From Flavobacteriaceae bacterium (GTDB taxonomy: Bacteria; Bacteroidota; Bacteroidia; Flavobacteriales; Flavobacteriaceae): a stretch of DNA of 64,000 nucleotides. Below the pieces are notes generated by a model. That model had not been told where the DNA came from, ran no database searches, and saw nothing but the letters and a program-made list of their open reading frames with translations. Location: assembly GCA_018402135.1 (NCBI GenBank), contig JAGYJF010000003.1, positions 620,001-684,000 on the forward strand, read 5' to 3'. This document shows positions 18,118-28,416 of this stretch, in pieces. Every line of letters starts with the position of its first letter. Position 1 is the first letter of the stretch. The translations under genes and the position numbers were made by a program.

Positions 18118-20742
18118 TTAATTCGGGATGCTATCTTTAACGCTGGTCTTTTTCTTCTTTTTTAAGAGACCGCTCAAAACATCTTTTACAGTTGATTCAA
18201 CATTATTGGTTTTCGTACTATCGGTTTTAGGTAAGCTGTCGTTGGGTTTTGAGGTGTTACCAAAAATACCGCTTATAATGTCTCCAGCTTTAGTCTTGCC
18301 ATCGTTTAGTAATTCTTGTTTTTTAACCTCAATCAATTGTTTGGTTAAGTTGCCAACGCTAGATGCCAAATCGGTATTAACCTTAGGTTTTAAAAGTTCA
18401 CCTGTGAAACTGGCCACTACCGGTACCGAAATATTTTCAGTTCCTGAAGTACTTAATTGTGCCAATAACGAGGTAACTTCACTACCTAAATATTTCGCAG
18501 GCACATCAAAGGTAGCTTTGTAATCAAGTGCATTGCTAAAACTATGGCCACCAGTAAAATTTATATCGATGTCTTGATACTTTAAGTTGAAAGGTTTGAT
18601 ATTTACAATACCGTTTTCAAAATTCATATCTATTTTCGAATCTTTCAAATTTAGTTTTTCAAAATCTAAAAATTTCAATTGACTGTCTATCAAACTAAGC
18701 GCGTTATTTTCAGAAACATTTATATTGGCCGTTAAAATATTGGCTAAAAAATCACCAGTTAAGGAGCCTAAATTTGGTGTGAAGTCTGAACTCAAATCCC
18801 CTGAAAGTTTTAAACTCGAATTTAGCTTACCAGTCAATGCTTTGGCAATTGGCGCGAGGTTTTGCAATAATTCTAGGCCAACAAAGGATTTAGAGATATC
18901 GATATTTTGAAGGTTTAAATCCATATCAAAAACAGGAACTTCGCTTGCTGTTGATATACTGCCGTTAAAAGCCATGATACCGTCAAATAAACTAGAGGTC
19001 ATATTATTTAAAGTAGCCTTTTGGTCTTTTATCACTAATTGACCGTTTACATTTTCAAGGGTTAAATTATCGTATACCACAAAATTAGCCTTGGCGTTAA
19101 TCGTGCAATCAAGAAATCCTGGAATTTTGGTGGGCTCGGCATTAGTGTTAACATTAGGGCCTGTTTCGGTTTCAGATACCAAAACATCACTTACCACAAA
19201 TTTGTTTGAGTTGATATTAAAGACGCCTTTTAAATCTTGTTCACTCATTAAAAACCCAAGGAAATTGTTAATAGTCCCGTTAGCTTTTATATCGGTTTCA
19301 CCAATTACAGCATCAAAATCACTAATGTTTACCGATGACGGATTAAACGTCAGCGCCGCATTTTTAATATTAATACTATTGGTAAAGCCTTCTGGTAAAT
19401 AAGTCATATTGGTTAAACCCATAAATCCAGAACTTGTAATGCGTTGGTAATCGTTTTTATTCACTGCATCCATATCAAAACTGCTGTTAATATTGGCGGT
19501 TAAAATACCACTTAGCTCTTGGTCTAAATCTATTGGATATACTTTACTAAGGTTAGCAAGGTTAATTTTTCCATTTAGCTTGGCATCGACCAGCATATTT
19601 TCGGTGAGTGCTTTTAAATGCGCTTCAGAATTAAACGTATCTTCATCTATTCTAAAATTAAAAGCGTTAACATCTACGTATGTGTCTGCCATGATGCCAC
19701 TTTCATTTACTACGTTTACATCGATGGTGATATCTTCAACACGTTTAGTAAGGCTGTAATATTTAAAGGATGCATTGTTCGATGCCATATTAATATTAAA
19801 AGTAGGAATGGTATCATCACCATTTAAACCTTTAATGGCGCCGTTAACTTTAAAATTGCCAGTTGTTTCAACATCGTTGAGATTCTTGGCATAAGCTTCT
19901 GGTATGATGGCTAGAAAATCTTTGAAAGAAGAGCTTGGATTACTAAAGGTCAAGTCTATAAACTGGCCTTCATCTTGTAATTGTACATAACCGTTTAACT
20001 CAATGGGTAAAGCGTTAATGTAACCTGTGTTTTCTTTAAAAGTATAGGTACTACTATCAAAATCAATACCTATTAGTGCGGCTAGTTTTATCTTGTTATT
20101 TTTTAAATACTCACTATCTTCTATGCTAAAACTAACCAAAGCTTCTGAATTCGTATCCAACTCCGAAGTATCGCCTGTTAAGTTGCCGCTACCGCTATGT
20201 TGTAAATCTGTTATGGTTAACAGCATTTTGCTTTCTTGATCGAAATACGATAGACTACTGTTTGAAATTTCATAGCGTTTTAAAGCGATGTTCAGTCCGC
20301 CGCTTTCTTCACTGCTGTCAACTTGTTCTTTGCTTTCTTTTACAATGTCATAGTTTACTAAACCTTCTAAATTACTTATCAAATTGAGGTTTGCCTGGTT
20401 GAGACTAATAGAATTAATAGCAATAGTTTCGCCTTCATCTTTAAAAAGTTCCTTAAGCGACATGCGCAAGGCAGTAGTTCCCACTTTGGCCAATGTATCG
20501 CCTTTAAAAGGTTCAAGATTGATCATAGTCATTTTGTTGATTGTGAGATTGGCTTGTGGAAAACTTCTAAGCAAACTCAAGTCAACCGATTCAAAATCAA
20601 CAATAGCATTTAGATTTTCATTAAGTGACTTTTTAACCATAGCTACCAATTTATCTTTAAATAAATATGGAGTTACTGCCAAAACAGCGATAATGATAGC
20701 TAGGGAAATGGCAACTATTTTGAGTATTTTTTTAAGTTTCAT
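18118..20742 (-). CDS. AsmA-family envelope protein
   Basis: An 874-aa protein with an N-terminal membrane anchor (KILKIVAISLAIIIAVLAVTPYLF, about 5-28). A very long beta-rich body follows, of the AsmA/TamB-like type now viewed as lipid-transfer bridges between the membranes. The N-terminal block (VDFESVDLSLLRSFPQANLTINKMTMINLEPFKGDTLAKV) is the AsmA signature. The C-terminus (about 820-874) is low complexity and rich in Lys, Ser and Thr. The lipid-transfer role is known for relatives and inferred here. Confidence 0.85.
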   Translation of the reverse strand: MKLKKILKIVAISLAIIIAVLAVTPYLFKDKLVAMVKKSLNENLNAIVDFESVDLSLLRSFPQANLTINKMTMINLEPFKGDTLAKVGTTALRMSLKELFKDEGETIAINSISLNQANLNLISNLEGLVNYDIVKESKEQVDSSEESGGLNIALKRYEISNSSLSYFDQESKMLLTITDLQHSGSGNLTGDTSELDTNSEALVSFSIEDSEYLKNNKIKLAALIGIDFDSSTYTFKENTGYINALPIELNGYVQLQDEGQFIDLTFSNPSSSFKDFLAIIPEAYAKNLNDVETTGNFKVNGAIKGLNGDDTIPTFNINMASNNASFKYYSLTKRVEDITIDVNVVNESGIMADTYVDVNAFNFRIDEDTFNSEAHLKALTENMLVDAKLNGKINLANLSKVYPIDLDQELSGILTANINSSFDMDAVNKNDYQRITSSGFMGLTNMTYLPEGFTNSINIKNAALTFNPSSVNISDFDAVIGETDIKANGTINNFLGFLMSEQDLKGVFNINSNKFVVSDVLVSETETGPNVNTNAEPTKIPGFLDCTINAKANFVVYDNLTLENVNGQLVIKDQKATLNNMTSSLFDGIMAFNGSISTASEVPVFDMDLNLQNIDISKSFVGLELLQNLAPIAKALTGKLNSSLKLSGDLSSDFTPNLGSLTGDFLANILTANINVSENNALSLIDSQLKFLDFEKLNLKDSKIDMNFENGIVNIKPFNLKYQDIDINFTGGHSFSNALDYKATFDVPAKYLGSEVTSLLAQLSTSGTENISVPVVASFTGELLKPKVNTDLASSVGNLTKQLIEVKKQELLNDGKTKAGDIISGIFGNTSKPNDSLPKTDSTKTNNVESTVKDVLSGLLKKKKKTSVKDSIPN

Positions 20743-20927
20743 ATGTTTGAAATATTAGGTCTTTACTGGAACAAGGGAATACCTTGTTAACTTTTAAAGA
20801 TGGTTCGCTGTATGATTCAACAAGCATTTCATTAACTTATAATTGATGAAATTAAGTGCTGTGTAATTGCCTATAATATACGTAAAGTTCCTACAAAAAG
20901 TTTATCAAGACCTTATTATTAATATAC

Positions 20928-21632
20928 TTATAACATATCAATTTCTTCATTTACCTTTAAATTGAATTTTCTTCTGAAGATATACACACCTAAATATAAT
21001 AATGGCGTGTCTAAAATGGCAATAATGACTTTAAAAATAAATCCGCTAAGTAGCAAGCCATAAAAATTAGTCCAGGCAATTTTCTCAAAGGCACAAAGCA
21101 GCAGCAATACTGCAGCGGTATCTATAAGTTGCGAAGCAAAGGTTGAGAAGTTATTCCGCAACCATAGATGTTTTCCTTTGGTGAGATTTTTCCAGAAATG
21201 ATAAATGTGTATGTCTACAAATTGTGCCAATAAATAAGCCATCATAGATGCAAAAACCGCAATGGCTGTGCCGCCAAAAACCAATGAAAAGGTGCCATTA
21301 TCAACGGGCGACCAGCTGGTTGCAGGTACTGCATTAGAAATATAAATGATGAGCAATGAAAAAACAGAAGCAAAAATACCTGCAACCACCACTTGATTAG
21401 CGCGTTTCTTACCGTATATTTCACTTATTAAATCGGTGATTAAAAAGGTAAGGGGATAAGGTAAAATACCGACGGAAACCTCGAAAAGCTTGGTTCCAAA
21501 AATTTCAAATTCAAACGGATACCAATAAAAAAACTTTTGAAAAATAAGATTCGAAACTACGAGTGAGGTGATAAATAAGGCAGCAAGAAATAAATAAATT
21601 TGCTGGGCAAGCAGCTTTTTTTTTAGATTCAT
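20928..21632 (-). CDS. Queuosine precursor transporter (YhhQ/COG1738)
   Basis: A 234-aa inner-membrane protein with six to seven hydrophobic helices. Sequence landmarks of the family include VGILPYPLTFLITDLISEIYGKKRANQVV and LLAQFVDIHIYHFWKNLTKGKHLWLRNNFSTFASQLIDT. Relatives import preQ0/preQ1 for tRNA queuosine synthesis. I looked for a preQ1 riboswitch in the 156-bp gap to folK and saw none. It diverges from folK. Confidence 0.88.
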   Translation of the reverse strand: MNLKKKLLAQQIYLFLAALFITSLVVSNLIFQKFFYWYPFEFEIFGTKLFEVSVGILPYPLTFLITDLISEIYGKKRANQVVVAGIFASVFSLLIIYISNAVPATSWSPVDNGTFSLVFGGTAIAVFASMMAYLLAQFVDIHIYHFWKNLTKGKHLWLRNNFSTFASQLIDTAAVLLLLCAFEKIAWTNFYGLLLSGFIFKVIIAILDTPLLYLGVYIFRRKFNLKVNEEIDML

Positions 21633-21788
21633 GGAAAGCGAAAAATTAAGCTATAAAACTACGGAATTATTTTAAAACTTTTTGCGCTACAGTCTGAGCT
21701 CACTAGCTAAAATTGTTGATAATATCTCCTATTTTTTATCAGATTTCAAGCGACAGTCTGATGAACTTTTTGTTTTTTTGACAAACCT

Positions 21789-22916
21789 ATGACAACAATT
21801 CACAAAGCATACATAGCGCTGGGTAGTAACTTGGGCGATAAGTTTAAAAACCTTCAAAAGGCCATTGACGCTATTCATGAAAAAATTGGAAGCGTAAAAG
21901 CTATTTCACGCGTTTATAAAACGCCTGCTTTGGGATTTGACGGCGCCGATTTCTTTAATACTTGTATCGCGATTGAAACACATTTATCGGCTCATAAACT
22001 ACTTTGGGCCCTTTTGGAAATCGAAACGAGTTTGGGTAGAAAGCGTACTTCAAAAGTGAATTACGAATCACGTAGTATCGATTTGGATGTATTGTTGTTT
22101 GATGATGAAGTTATTGAAAGTAAACAATTAAACGTTCCGCATCCTCAACTTCCTAACAGGAAATTTGTTTTAGAACCACTTAAAGACATTGCGGCACAGG
22201 TTCAACATCCTATTTTAGGGGAAACCATCCTAAGTTTATCAGAAAAATGTACTGATAAGTCAGTTTTAGAACCTCAAAATATTTGGCTTAAAAACCCAAC
22301 AAAATCCTATAAATTCAGTAATTATAATTATATAGCTGTTGAAGGTAATATCGGTGCTGGTAAAACTAGTTTGGCAACCATGATTGCGCACGATTTTAAC
22401 GCGAAGTTAATTTTGGAACGTTTTGCAGATAATCCATTCTTGCCTAAATTTTATAAAGAACCAAAACGCTACGCTTTTACCTTAGAAATGTCATTTCTGG
22501 CTGATCGTTATCAGCAAATATCTGATGATTTATCGCAATTAGACTTATTTAAAGATTTTATTGTAAGCGATTACGACATATTTAAATCGCTTATTTTTTC
22601 AAAAATCACGCTGCCTGAAGATGAGTTTGCATTGTACAGAAAGTTGTTTTATCAAGTGTATAAAGATATTGCCAAGCCAGATTTATATGTGTATTTATAT
22701 CAAAATACCGAACGACTTCAAGCCAATATTAAAAAACGCGGCCGTAATTACGAGCAAGATATTCAGGATGACTATCTCGATAAAATTAATGCGGGTTATT
22801 TAGAATTTCTAAAAAACCATCCCGACTTTAATGTTAAATTAATTGACATATCAGAGAAAGATTTTGTAAAAAATCGCGAGGATTACCTTTGGGTTTTAGA
22901 TAAAATTAAAAACTGA
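21789..22916 (+). CDS. folK: FolK–deoxynucleoside kinase fusion
   Basis: Two-domain cytoplasmic protein of 375 aa. Residues 1 to about 155 are hydroxymethyldihydropterin pyrophosphokinase (folate synthesis), with ALGSNLGDKFKNLQKAI, RVYKTPALGFDGADFFNTCIAIET and the signature SIDLDVLLFDDEVI. Residues about 178-375 are a deoxynucleoside-kinase-like domain, with the P-loop EGNIGAGKTS (about 184-193), an ERFADNPFLPKFY segment and the lid-like QNTERLQANIKKRGRNYEQDI. The fusion is known from Bacteroidetes. It converges on the SpoU gene with 7 bp between stops. Confidence 0.9.
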   Translation: MTTIHKAYIALGSNLGDKFKNLQKAIDAIHEKIGSVKAISRVYKTPALGFDGADFFNTCIAIETHLSAHKLLWALLEIETSLGRKRTSKVNYESRSIDLDVLLFDDEVIESKQLNVPHPQLPNRKFVLEPLKDIAAQVQHPILGETILSLSEKCTDKSVLEPQNIWLKNPTKSYKFSNYNYIAVEGNIGAGKTSLATMIAHDFNAKLILERFADNPFLPKFYKEPKRYAFTLEMSFLADRYQQISDDLSQLDLFKDFIVSDYDIFKSLIFSKITLPEDEFALYRKLFYQVYKDIAKPDLYVYLYQNTERLQANIKKRGRNYEQDIQDDYLDKINAGYLEFLKNHPDFNVKLIDISEKDFVKNREDYLWVLDKIKN

Positions 22917-22923
22917 ACCGAGT

Positions 22924-23457
22924 TTAATACAGTTTCAACTTACAAAACACATCCCAAACCACCACGCCGCAACTCACCGATATATTTAAGGAATGCTTGG
23001 TGCCAAACTGCGGAATTTCAACTACCAAATCACTGGCGCTTACCACATTTTGGGCTACGCCTTTTACTTCATTACCGAACACTAGGGCATAGGTTGATTG
23101 AGGTTGCGGTTTAAAATCATTCAACATCAAGGCATCTTCAGCCTGCTCTATCGAAATAATTACGATGCCTTTGGCTTTTAGTTGCTCAATTAATTCCTTG
23201 GTGTTTTCGTAATATTCCCAAGCTACTGTTTCAGTGCTGCCTAAGGCAGTTTTATGAATATCTTTGTGTGGCGGTTTTGCAGTAATACCACAGAGGTAAA
23301 TTTTTTCAACCAGAAAAGCATCAGCAGTTCTAAAAACTGAACCAATATTGTTGAGACTTCTTATATTATCCAACACAATAATGATAGGTGTTTTTGTGGC
23401 TTGTTTAAAATCTTCAACTTCTAGGCGTTCTAATTCGCTGTTTTCTAATTTCCGCAT
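22924..23457 (-). CDS. SpoU/TrmH-family RNA 2'-O-methyltransferase
   Basis: A 177-aa SPOUT methyltransferase. The knot motifs are visible: NIRSLNNIGSVFRTADAF (motif 1, Asn and Arg), LVFGNEVKGV (motif 2) and IPQFGTKHSLNISVSCGVVVWDVF (motif 3). The short form lacking extra RNA-binding domains resembles TrmH/TrmL-like enzymes that modify tRNA; the exact target is not evident. Divergent from mutS. Confidence 0.88.
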   Translation of the reverse strand: MRKLENSELERLEVEDFKQATKTPIIIVLDNIRSLNNIGSVFRTADAFLVEKIYLCGITAKPPHKDIHKTALGSTETVAWEYYENTKELIEQLKAKGIVIISIEQAEDALMLNDFKPQPQSTYALVFGNEVKGVAQNVVSASDLVVEIPQFGTKHSLNISVSCGVVVWDVFCKLKLY

Positions 23458-23576
23458 GTTAAAATCTCGTTGTTTTTTGTAGATAACTTGGCGTTGTTAG
23501 GTTTTAAAAAACCTTAAAATATGGTTATCTTAGCACACTTTGTAAATTACAAAAGTAAGATTTAAAACCTGTAATT

Positions 23577-26189
23577 GTGTCTAAAAAAACCACCAAAGAA
23601 ACGCCATTAATGAAACAGTACAATGCCATAAAGGCTAAGTATCCAGATGCTCTGTTGTTGTTTCGTGTGGGTGATTTTTACGAAACCTTTGGTGAAGATG
23701 CAGTTAAAGCTTCTAAAATTTTAGATATTATTCTTACCAAACGCGGTGCTGGAAGTTTAAGTGAAACAGAATTGGCAGGATTCCCACACCATTCACTCAA
23801 CACCTATTTGCCTAAACTGGTAAAGGCAGGTTGCCGCGTGGCTATTTGTGATCAATTGGAAGATCCCAAACAAACAAAAACCATCGTCAAACGCGGTGTA
23901 ACAGAGTTGGTAACGCCAGGAGTAGCGCTTAATGACGAAGTGTTGTCTTCCAGACAAAACAATTTTTTGGCTTCGGTTCATTTTGAAAACCAGCGTTTGG
24001 GTGTGTCGTTTTTAGATATTTCAACCGGTGAGTTTTTAACCGCTCAAGGCACTGCCGAATATATCGATAAGCTACTGCAAAACTTCAACCCTAGCGAAGT
24101 GCTTATTTCTAAGCAAAAGCGTAAAGATTTTAACGAGATTTTTGGCAATGATTTCCATACATTTTATTTGGAAGATTGGGTGTTTCAAACAGACTACACC
24201 TACGAATTACTTACCAAACATTTCAATACGAAAACTTTAAAAGGCTTTGGTATTGAAGATTTATACGAAGGCATTATTGCTTCTGGCGCAATTTTACATT
24301 ATCTAGGAGAAACGCAACATCACAAGTTAAATCATATTTCGGCAATTTCAAGAATTTCTGAAGATGCCTATGTTTGGATGGATAAATTCACCATCCGAAA
24401 TTTAGAACTCTATAGCACCAATAATTACAATGGCGTCACCTTACTGGATTGCATAGATTACACCATTTCACCAATGGGTTCGCGTCTTTTAAAACGTTGG
24501 CTGGCTTTACCTTTAAAGCAAATAGACAGCATCGCCCAACGTCACGAGGTGGTAGAGCACTTGATGTCTCAGCAAGATTTGCTTCAAAAAATTCAGCAAC
24601 ACATTAAGCATATTGGGGATTTAGAACGCTTAATCTCCAAAGTAGCTACCTCTAAAATCGCCCCCCGTGAAGTTATTCAACTCAAAAATGCGCTAGAAGC
24701 TATTGTCCCAATTAAAAGCGTCACTTCCAAATGTAAAAACGAAGCACTGCAAATTTTAGGCGATACCTTACACGATTGTACTCTTTTGCGCGATAAAATT
24801 AAAGCGACTCTAAAAGAAGAAGCACCAGTTAATATTTTAAAAGGAAGCACCATCGCTGCTGGGGTTTCTGAAGAATTAGACGAGTTGAGACATTTGGCAA
24901 AATCAGGTAAAAAATATTTAGATGAAATGCTCGCACGCGAAAGTGACCGCACCGGTATTTCATCATTAAAAATTGCCTCTAACAACGTGTTTGGGTATTA
25001 CATTGAAGTTCGCAATTCTCATAAAGACAAAGTCCCTTCAGACTGGATTAGAAAACAAACCTTGGTGAATGCCGAACGCTACATCACTGAAGAGTTAAAA
25101 ACTTACGAAACCAAAATTTTAGGTGCCGAAGAGCGTATTATGGCTATTGAGCTACAATTGTTCTCAGACTTGGTGTTGTGGATGCACGACTATATAAAAC
25201 CAGTACAACAAAACGCCTACCTTATTGCCAAGTTAGATTGCTTGTCGGGCTTTGCGCAACTCGCGGCTACTAACAATTATACGCGACCAGTTTTAGATGA
25301 AAGTTTCGATTTAGATATTATAGAAGGTAGGCATCCCGTTATTGAAAAACAATTACCACTTGGCGAAGCCTATATCGCTAATGATGTATTTTTAGATAAA
25401 GATACCCAGCAAATCATTATGATTACGGGTCCAAACATGTCGGGTAAATCCGCTATTTTAAGGCAAACCGCTTTAATTGTGCTGTTGGCGCAAATTGGAA
25501 GTTTTGTGCCTGCAAAATCTGCTAGAATTGGTTTAATAGATAAGGTGTTTACGAGAGTTGGAGCCAGCGATAATATTTCAATGGGCGAATCCACCTTTAT
25601 GGTTGAAATGAATGAAACCGCCTCTATTCTAAATAATATATCAAGCAGAAGTTTGGTGCTGTTAGATGAAATAGGTCGCGGTACCAGCACCTATGATGGC
25701 ATTTCAATTGCTTGGGCTATTAGTGAGTATTTGCACGAACACCCCACTAAAGCCAAAACCTTATTCGCCACCCATTACCACGAGCTAAATGAAATGGCCG
25801 AAACGTTTAAGCGCATTAAAAATTATAACGTCTCTGTAAAGGAACTAAAAGACAATGTTTTATTTCTAAGAAAATTAGTAGAAGGCGGAAGCGCACATAG
25901 CTTTGGAATTCACGTAGCTAAAATGGCTGGTATGCCCCAACAGGTAATTAACCGCGCTAACAAAATGCTCAAACAATTAGAAAAATCGCATAGTAGCGAA
26001 CAACTTACCGATACGGTGAAACAGTTGAGTAGCGAAATGCAGTTAAGCTTTTTTAACCTAGACGATCCATTACTCATTCAAATTAAGGACGAAATTTTAG
26101 AAACTGATATCGATACTCTAACACCGGTAGAAGCTTTAATGAAGCTAAATGAAATAAAAAGAATGTTGGTTAAAAAGAAGCAAGCCTAA
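23577..26189 (+). CDS. mutS: DNA mismatch repair protein MutS
   Basis: Mismatch-recognition ATPase of 870 aa. The N-terminal mismatch-binding domain carries the [14 protein letters not shown] segment (a Phe-x-Glu-type clamp region, about 24-37). The ATPase has Walker [10 protein letters not shown] (about 618-626), the [16 protein letters not shown] signature, Walker [17 protein letters not shown], and FATHYHEL. The C-terminal tail ends MLVKKKQA. Translation starts at a GTG codon (GTG TCT AAA AAA); no upstream ATG fits. Confidence 0.97.
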   Translation: MSKKTTKETPLMKQYNAIKAKYPDALLLFRVGDFYETFGEDAVKASKILDIILTKRGAGSLSETELAGFPHHSLNTYLPKLVKAGCRVAICDQLEDPKQTKTIVKRGVTELVTPGVALNDEVLSSRQNNFLASVHFENQRLGVSFLDISTGEFLTAQGTAEYIDKLLQNFNPSEVLISKQKRKDFNEIFGNDFHTFYLEDWVFQTDYTYELLTKHFNTKTLKGFGIEDLYEGIIASGAILHYLGETQHHKLNHISAISRISEDAYVWMDKFTIRNLELYSTNNYNGVTLLDCIDYTISPMGSRLLKRWLALPLKQIDSIAQRHEVVEHLMSQQDLLQKIQQHIKHIGDLERLISKVATSKIAPREVIQLKNALEAIVPIKSVTSKCKNEALQILGDTLHDCTLLRDKIKATLKEEAPVNILKGSTIAAGVSEELDELRHLAKSGKKYLDEMLARESDRTGISSLKIASNNVFGYYIEVRNSHKDKVPSDWIRKQTLVNAERYITEELKTYETKILGAEERIMAIELQLFSDLVLWMHDYIKPVQQNAYLIAKLDCLSGFAQLAATNNYTRPVLDESFDLDIIEGRHPVIEKQLPLGEAYIANDVFLDKDTQQIIMITGPNMSGKSAILRQTALIVLLAQIGSFVPAKSARIGLIDKVFTRVGASDNISMGESTFMVEMNETASILNNISSRSLVLLDEIGRGTSTYDGISIAWAISEYLHEHPTKAKTLFATHYHELNEMAETFKRIKNYNVSVKELKDNVLFLRKLVEGGSAHSFGIHVAKMAGMPQQVINRANKMLKQLEKSHSSEQLTDTVKQLSSEMQLSFFNLDDPLLIQIKDEILETDIDTLTPVEALMKLNEIKRMLVKKKQA

Positions 26190-26285
26190 CCTTCCGGAAT
26201 TATTTTTTAAAAAAGGCTTTGGTATTATAAGAAATGTATTAAATTTGCCCTCGCAATTGAAACAAACGTTCATTGTAAAACCAAT

Positions 26286-26357
26286 GCGAAAGTAGCTCAG
26301 GGGTAGAGCATCACCTTGCCAAGGTGAGGGTCGCGGGTTCAAATCCCGTCTTTCGCT
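26286..26357 (+). tRNA. tRNA-Gly (GCC)
   Basis: A 72-nt cloverleaf. The acceptor stem GCGAAAG pairs with CTTTCGC, the D-arm is AGCTCAGGGGTAGAGC, the anticodon loop TTGCCAA reads GCC, and the T-arm is CGGGTTCAAATCCCG. The discriminator is T, and no CCA is encoded. It lies 17 bp before tRNA-Leu in the same transcript. Confidence 0.96.
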
Positions 26358-26374
26358 CTACAAGACTACCTTTT

Positions 26375-26463
26375 GCAGAAGTGGTGGAATCGGTAGACAC
26401 GTTGGACTTAAAATCCAATGAGTAGTAATGCTCGTGCGGGTTCAAGTCCCGCCTTCTGTACCA
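26375..26463 (+). tRNA. tRNA-Leu (TAA)
   Basis: A class II tRNA with a long variable arm (ATGAGTAGTAATGCTCGT). The acceptor is GCAGAAG with CTTCTGT, the D-loop is TGGTGGAATCGGTAGACA, the anticodon loop CTTAAAA gives UAA, and the T-arm is GCGGGTTCAAGTCCCGC. CCA is encoded at 26461-26463, unlike the neighbouring tRNA-Gly. The accessory surface region begins immediately downstream. Confidence 0.95.
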
Positions 26464-26465
26464 AG

Positions 26466-26504
26466 ACCGTAAATTGTTAAATTTTAACAGTTTACGGTTT
26501 TTTT
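26466..26504 (+). terminator. Rho-independent terminator of tRNA operon
   Basis: An inverted repeat (ACCGTAAA...TGTTAAA pairing with TTTAACA.TTTACGGT) with one G·T wobble is followed by seven T residues. It starts two bases after the encoded CCA of tRNA-Leu. Confidence 0.88.
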
Positions 26505-26683
26505 ATTTTTTATTTAGTCAACCATTAGTCAACGACCTGTAAAAAAGTGGTTTTTTATCTCGCGATCGAACAGATAGCAACATGTAAAAAACGGTAAATA
26601 TGAGCCACTTAAAAACTGTTTTCATTTTAAGCTATTAAAAGGATTTGCAATAATTATTGCTATGCCCACTTTGCCCGCCCTTT

Positions 26684-26902
26684 TCAGCCAAAGTTGCCAA
26701 AATCGCTGTCACTGGTTTTTTTGCCCTTGCCATTACGCTTATGGCCCTTAGCGCTTTCTTGGCGATACATATGGCTTTCCATCTCAGATTCTAGGGCTTT
26801 TTCTACAAAGTTTTTAGCATAGGGGCGAATGCACTGTCCTTGCCAAAAAGTCTCTTCCCAGAAATAAACTGTTCTAGCGCCTTCTTTTCTAATTCTTATC
26901 AC
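26684..26902 (-). pseudogene. IS256-family transposase N-terminal remnant
   Basis: A 72-codon open frame whose middle (FVEKALESEMESHMYRQESAKGHKRNGKGKKT) matches the conserved N-terminal region of IS256-family transposases (LEAALESEM..HL......GN.RNGKGKKT). The first 25 residues and the last nine do not fit, and the catalytic DDE domain is absent, so this is a decayed fragment. The rest of the 26.5-27.17 kb gap holds no other gene I can support. An 11-bp near-repeat containing TTAGTCAAC occurs twice near 26515-26540. Confidence 0.55.
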
Positions 26903-27135
26903 AATATCTGATTAAAATTAAATAAAATTTTTAATCAAACAGAGTTCGGTTTACACGCTCTTAAGAATACTATCCCGCTTTATAGCCATCATTTTTTGGT
27001 TAGTTTTCTATTGATGAACCCATTGCTATCACACAAGATTTAAAACAAAAGTCGCTCATAGCAGGGCTTATTATAACGCACCCAGGTACATTATATAAAT
27101 TATTAAATCTTGGTGACTTTTCGTTTGTACATAGG

Positions 27136-27143
27136 TATCTTTG
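27136..27143 (+). promoter_or_regulatory. Possible -7 element of the AraC-family gene
   Basis: TATCTTTG matches the -7 consensus TAnnTTTG exactly and lies 28 bp before the ATG at 27172. A -33 TTTG at proper spacing is not clear. Confidence 0.4.
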
Positions 27144-27171
27144 TTTCGATTTTAAAGTCTTTTGATAAAAT

Positions 27172-28416
27172 ATGGACTCTACCATTGCCTATACTTCATT
27201 ATTGGGTTTGTTTTTGCCAATAGTTTTACTTTATTTTAATAAAGGATACCTAACCGCCAACCGCTATTTGGCGGCTTTTTTGTTTTTTGCGGCTTTGTAT
27301 GTATTGGAGAATTTTTATTTTTTTTATGGCATTTCACTCAATAAAATTGCCTTTTTTACCCTTGTTCATTCCTTTTTTTATTTGATAGGTCCCTTCGCTT
27401 TTTTCTATGTGAGAAGTATTTTGCGGGACCATAGCAAGCTTAGTAAAGTGGATTATTTGCATTTTGCACTATTCACTATTTCCTTCGTAGGGTATGTGCC
27501 CTATTTTTTTTCCAGTTGGGACTATAAACTAGAAATTGCTCAAAATCTTAAAGGAGATAATTGGGATATTTCTCCCTTTCGTTTAAATAGTATATTACTT
27601 CATGAAGTAGATCAGGTTTTGAATGTGTTGCATACCTATTTTTATTCCATTAGTCTATGGTATCTCTTATGGCATTATAAGAAAAAAACCAATAATCCTA
27701 TCATACACAATAGCCATTACAAACTTATACGCAATTGGCTTTATGTGTTTGCCTCGATTTTGATAATTATCACTCTTAATTTCACGGTAGCAATGGCTGG
27801 GATTTGGCTCTATGATGAGAAATCGTTGTTTTTAGAGCGTACCGGAATAGCCTTGCTTTTTGCTTCCTTGGTTTACATTGGAATGAATATGGTGATTTTG
27901 TTTTTCCCGCATATTATGTATGGTTTGCCAATCGCTTTAAAAGTAGGTGCAACGCTTTCAGAGGTTAGCGATGTGGCTCAAACCAATCCTACCACTTTAG
28001 CAGAAACTGGTTTTTCCATTGCAATTGATTCGCCAACTCAACCTGAGAAGAACGAATTGCTATTGTTTACTGACGAATATATAAGTGCCGTTAAATCGTC
28101 GTTGGAGACGAGCAAGGTAAAAAAAATGTATTTGAATACCGATTTTAAGCTTGTCCAGATTTCAAAAGAATCGGGGATACCCGCCCATCATTTGACGTAT
28201 TATTTTAACAGTATAAAACAAGTTTCTTTTTCGGAGTGGCGCAATAGTTTGCGTATAAAGTACGCTATGGAACTTATTGGTCAAGGAGAAACCAACGCTT
28301 TTACGTTACAATCAATTGCCCAACAAGCTGGTTTTGCCTCTCAAAACACCTTTATCAGGGCTTTTAAAAATGTGACTGGTACAACGCCAAGCGCCTATTT
28401 AAAGTCAGTTTCCTAA
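27172..28416 (+). CDS. Membrane-anchored AraC-family transcriptional regulator
   Basis: A 414-aa regulator. Residues 1 to about 245 hold roughly seven hydrophobic helices, starting MDSTIAYTSLLGLFLPIVLLYF. About 300-414 form an AraC/XylS DNA-binding domain, with first HTH LVQISKESGIPAHHLTYYFN and second HTH TLQSIAQQAGFASQNTFIRAFKNVTGTTPSAYLKS. Such 7TM-AraC fusions are common in flavobacteria and probably sense a signal at the inner membrane. From 27747 onward its DNA is repeated at 39087, where the gene has lost its membrane half. It may control the adjacent surface genes; this is inference from position. Confidence 0.88.
   Translation: MDSTIAYTSLLGLFLPIVLLYFNKGYLTANRYLAAFLFFAALYVLENFYFFYGISLNKIAFFTLVHSFFYLIGPFAFFYVRSILRDHSKLSKVDYLHFALFTISFVGYVPYFFSSWDYKLEIAQNLKGDNWDISPFRLNSILLHEVDQVLNVLHTYFYSISLWYLLWHYKKKTNNPIIHNSHYKLIRNWLYVFASILIIITLNFTVAMAGIWLYDEKSLFLERTGIALLFASLVYIGMNMVILFFPHIMYGLPIALKVGATLSEVSDVAQTNPTTLAETGFSIAIDSPTQPEKNELLLFTDEYISAVKSSLETSKVKKMYLNTDFKLVQISKESGIPAHHLTYYFNSIKQVSFSEWRNSLRIKYAMELIGQGETNAFTLQSIAQQAGFASQNTFIRAFKNVTGTTPSAYLKSVS

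Noticed and set aside
21633..21788. preQ1 riboswitch before the queuosine-precursor transporter
   Set aside because: No aptamer-like stem with the A-rich tail could be found on the minus strand; only a short repeated ACAGTCTGA was noticed.
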